Positions 62,617 to 64,000 of a DNA stretch of 64,000 nucleotides are shown piece after piece; position 1 is the first letter of the stretch; each line of letters starts with the position of its first letter. The position numbers and the translations under genes are program-made. The stretch spans positions 186,001 to 250,000 of the forward strand of contig NZ_QWGA01000003.1 of NCBI RefSeq assembly GCF_003576245.1, in the 5' to 3' direction. Below the pieces are notes generated by a model. It ran no database searches. It was not told the DNA's origin and was given only the letters and a program-made list of their open reading frames with translations. This stretch comes from Henriciella algicola. Its GTDB lineage: Bacteria; Pseudomonadota; Alphaproteobacteria; Caulobacterales; Hyphomonadaceae.

Positions 62617-63884
62617 TCGGCGTGAGCGAGGTTCACAGTCGGGATGTTCCCAATGCTTTCGCCGTCCGGGCGATCCATGCTCGGCGAGGCAGCCGACACA
62701 TCGATCGGATAAGAGCCGAGGCCAAGGTTCACGAAGCCAACGCTCTCAGGCTCATTGATGAAGATGTTCACATCCGTCTCGTCATTGCCGCCCCAGCTTG
62801 TGACACCGTCCCAGATGATCGGTGGCAGATTGCCGCCAATCATCGAAGCCAGCTCACCAAGGTCGCCCTGCGGGTTGTAGCCGCTCTCCCCATAGGTGTT
62901 GTTGCGCACTTCGATATTGCGCGGCAGCGGATTGTAGTCCGCATCGCTGAAGGCCTGCGAATAGGCGGTGATCAGGACGTGCGCGGTCTGGTTGTTAGCG
63001 AAATTATTGTCGCGCACCATGACCTTTTCATTGGCCATGACAATGACGCCAGTGCCCGACGGGACGCTCGCCACGATGTTGCCCGGAGGCGCAAAGTTGC
63101 GGGTATTGTTGTCCTGAATCAGATTGTTGCGGATCAGCGTCGTGTTGCCGCCCATGACTGGAAGGTCTGGCAGGTCGAAGACCAGAATGCCGCCAGCATT
63201 GTTGCGAACGACATTGCCGTTCACGAGCGCATTCGTGGAATTCTCGATCTCAATCCCCGCAACATTGAACTCTGCAAGGTTGTCACGAACGATGATATTA
63301 TTGGACTGACCGACATAGATGCCTGCGTCCGAAGCGCCACGTACATGCGCGCCTTCGACGAGCACGTCGGTGCTCTCGACAGGATAGATACCGTAGGCGC
63401 CATTGGACTCGCTTGGCTCCCCCAGCCACTCGACCGTCACGTTTGAATAGGTGATGCGGTCTGCGCCCTTGGACTTGATGCCGTCGCCCTTGCTGTCGCG
63501 AACCGTGAAGTTCGTCAGCGTCACATCGTCAGACGTCACCAGAAGCCCTTCGCCGGACCCCATCTGATTCTTGAAATCGAGAATTGTTTCCGATTGCGAT
63601 GCCCCGCGAAGGGTCACGCCATCCACGTCCAGCGTCAGACCGTCCGTCATCGCGAACGTCCCTGCAGGCAGTGTGATCGTGCTGCCTGGCGACGCCTGGA
63701 TCAGCGCCGTCTGAAGGCGCAGGGCGAAGTCATCTCCGACGTCGATGGTGACGGACGAGGCGCCGGTGGCCCCACCGTTTACCGAAGCCCGACCCCCCGA
63801 ACCATTACCTTCAGAGCCGTCCCCCGCGCCGCCGCACGCAGCCAGAACACTCACACTCGCTGCGGCGAACAATAGTTTGCGCAT
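62613..63884 (-). CDS. Parallel beta-helix lipoprotein (TIGR03805 type), partner of the diheme cytochrome
   Basis: A 423-residue exported protein with a lipoprotein signal (SVLAACGG, Cys17) and a Gly/Ser/Asn-rich linker. About residues 60-340 are a right-handed parallel beta-helix with repeated Asn/Asp/Val coils, for example DGVTLRGASQSETILDF, DAGIYVGQSNNIIVRDN and IRNNLIQDNNTRNF. No pectinase catalytic set is obvious. It is the first gene of the pair and its stop overlaps the cytochrome start (ATGA). TIGR03805 and TIGR03806 proteins co-occur; their joint function is not known. Confidence 0.87.
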   Translation of the reverse strand: MRKLLFAAASVSVLAACGGAGDGSEGNGSGGRASVNGGATGASSVTIDVGDDFALRLQTALIQASPGSTITLPAGTFAMTDGLTLDVDGVTLRGASQSETILDFKNQMGSGEGLLVTSDDVTLTNFTVRDSKGDGIKSKGADRITYSNVTVEWLGEPSESNGAYGIYPVESTDVLVEGAHVRGASDAGIYVGQSNNIIVRDNLAEFNVAGIEIENSTNALVNGNVVRNNAGGILVFDLPDLPVMGGNTTLIRNNLIQDNNTRNFAPPGNIVASVPSGTGVIVMANEKVMVRDNNFANNQTAHVLITAYSQAFSDADYNPLPRNIEVRNNTYGESGYNPQGDLGELASMIGGNLPPIIWDGVTSWGGNDETDVNIFINEPESVGFVNLGLGSYPIDVSAASPSMDRPDGESIGNIPTVNLAHAE

Positions 63885-63953
63885 AACTCATTCCTTCAAC
63901 TGATAAATCGGTCTCCACTTTCGCCATTTCCGCCTGCTTCGGCAACCCGGCGT

Positions 63954-63984
63954 AAAAAAAGGGCGCCGGATTTCTCCAGCGCCC
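63954..63984 (-). terminator. Intrinsic terminator of a minus-strand gene beyond the right edge
   Basis: On the minus strand the stem GGGCGC(T)GG / CC(G)GCGCCC (63976-63984 with 63961-63969, one mismatch) is followed by seven T (63960-63954). It lies upstream of the beta-helix gene, so it must close a gene whose coding region is right of position 63990. The 70-base gap 63885-63953 shows nothing else. Confidence 0.85.
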
Positions 63985-64000
63985 TCTTGGACTGTGCGGA

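Overview
This is a 64 kb stretch of chromosome from an alphaproteobacterium, most likely of the Caulobacterales/Hyphomonadaceae type. The evidence is a 360-residue CcrM GANTC methyltransferase, a DivL-type kinase with tyrosine in place of the phospho-accepting histidine, the gene order mutY-dciA-dsbA-smc, a split F0 ATP synthase operon with paired b' and b subunits, and a diheme cytochrome/beta-helix pair first catalogued in Hyphomonas. The sequence is GC-rich and nearly all coding. Neighbouring genes overlap often (ATGA overlaps, and convergent genes sharing their tails). I see no insertion sequence, prophage, CRISPR array, tRNA or rRNA. It reads as core genome, not an island.

Layout. 1-5090: ETF-ubiquinone oxidoreductase (cut by the window edge), a family-4-like uracil-DNA glycosylase, a hemerythrin-like protein, a pair of small glycosyltransferase-fold proteins (TIGR04283/TIGR04282 types) and a stand-alone BLUF blue-light sensor. 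5180-9317: a radical SAM protein, ccrM and a CPA2 cation/proton antiporter. 9312-15283: mutY diverging from dciA, then a DsbA-like lipoprotein and smc. 15445-18182: atpI-atpB-atpE-atpF'-atpF with a strong terminator; the F1 genes are elsewhere. 18268-20019: two membrane proteins. 20028-25081: a glycine cleavage operon read leftward (gcvT-gcvH-gcvPA-small orf-gcvPB), headed by a tandem glycine riboswitch and closed by an intrinsic terminator. 25205-32800: acyl-CoA dehydrogenase, haloalkane dehalogenase beside a VOC protein, DinB-like protein, thiolase, TlpA-like lipoprotein and a fatty acid hydroxylase-type membrane protein. 32985-41182: an acidic protein of unknown function and the pbpC/alpha-2-macroglobulin pair. 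41276-50819: an HI0933-type flavoprotein that seems to lack a normal start codon, an SGNH hydrolase, a catalase, folD, YggU/YggT-type proteins, an MFS transporter and small secreted proteins. 50850-59213: an SDR, an orphan hybrid kinase, a pterin dehydratase, a HAD hydrolase, a GNAT protein, bioB and divL. 59313-63884: a VanY-like peptidase fused to a DUF2785-like domain, a DksA-type zinc finger protein and the cytochrome/beta-helix pair.

How the parts fit. ccrM and divL belong to the Caulobacter-type cell-cycle circuit (CtrA/CckA/DivK), and smc and dciA serve chromosome segregation and replication; finding these within one 60 kb window supports the lineage call. The gcv operon, folD and pterin dehydratase touch one-carbon and pterin metabolism. 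ETF-QO, acyl-CoA dehydrogenase and thiolase belong to fatty acid oxidation feeding the quinone pool. PbpC, the alpha-2-macroglobulin and the VanY-like protein act on or around the cell wall.

I found no multi-gene system that is clearly new. The best leads are the VanY-DUF2785 fusion, the cytochrome/beta-helix lipoprotein pair, the uncharacterised 103-residue protein translated between the two halves of glycine decarboxylase, the 390-residue acidic protein and the probable CTG (or ATT) start codon at about 41270. All identifications come from reading motifs by eye; no database search was run.
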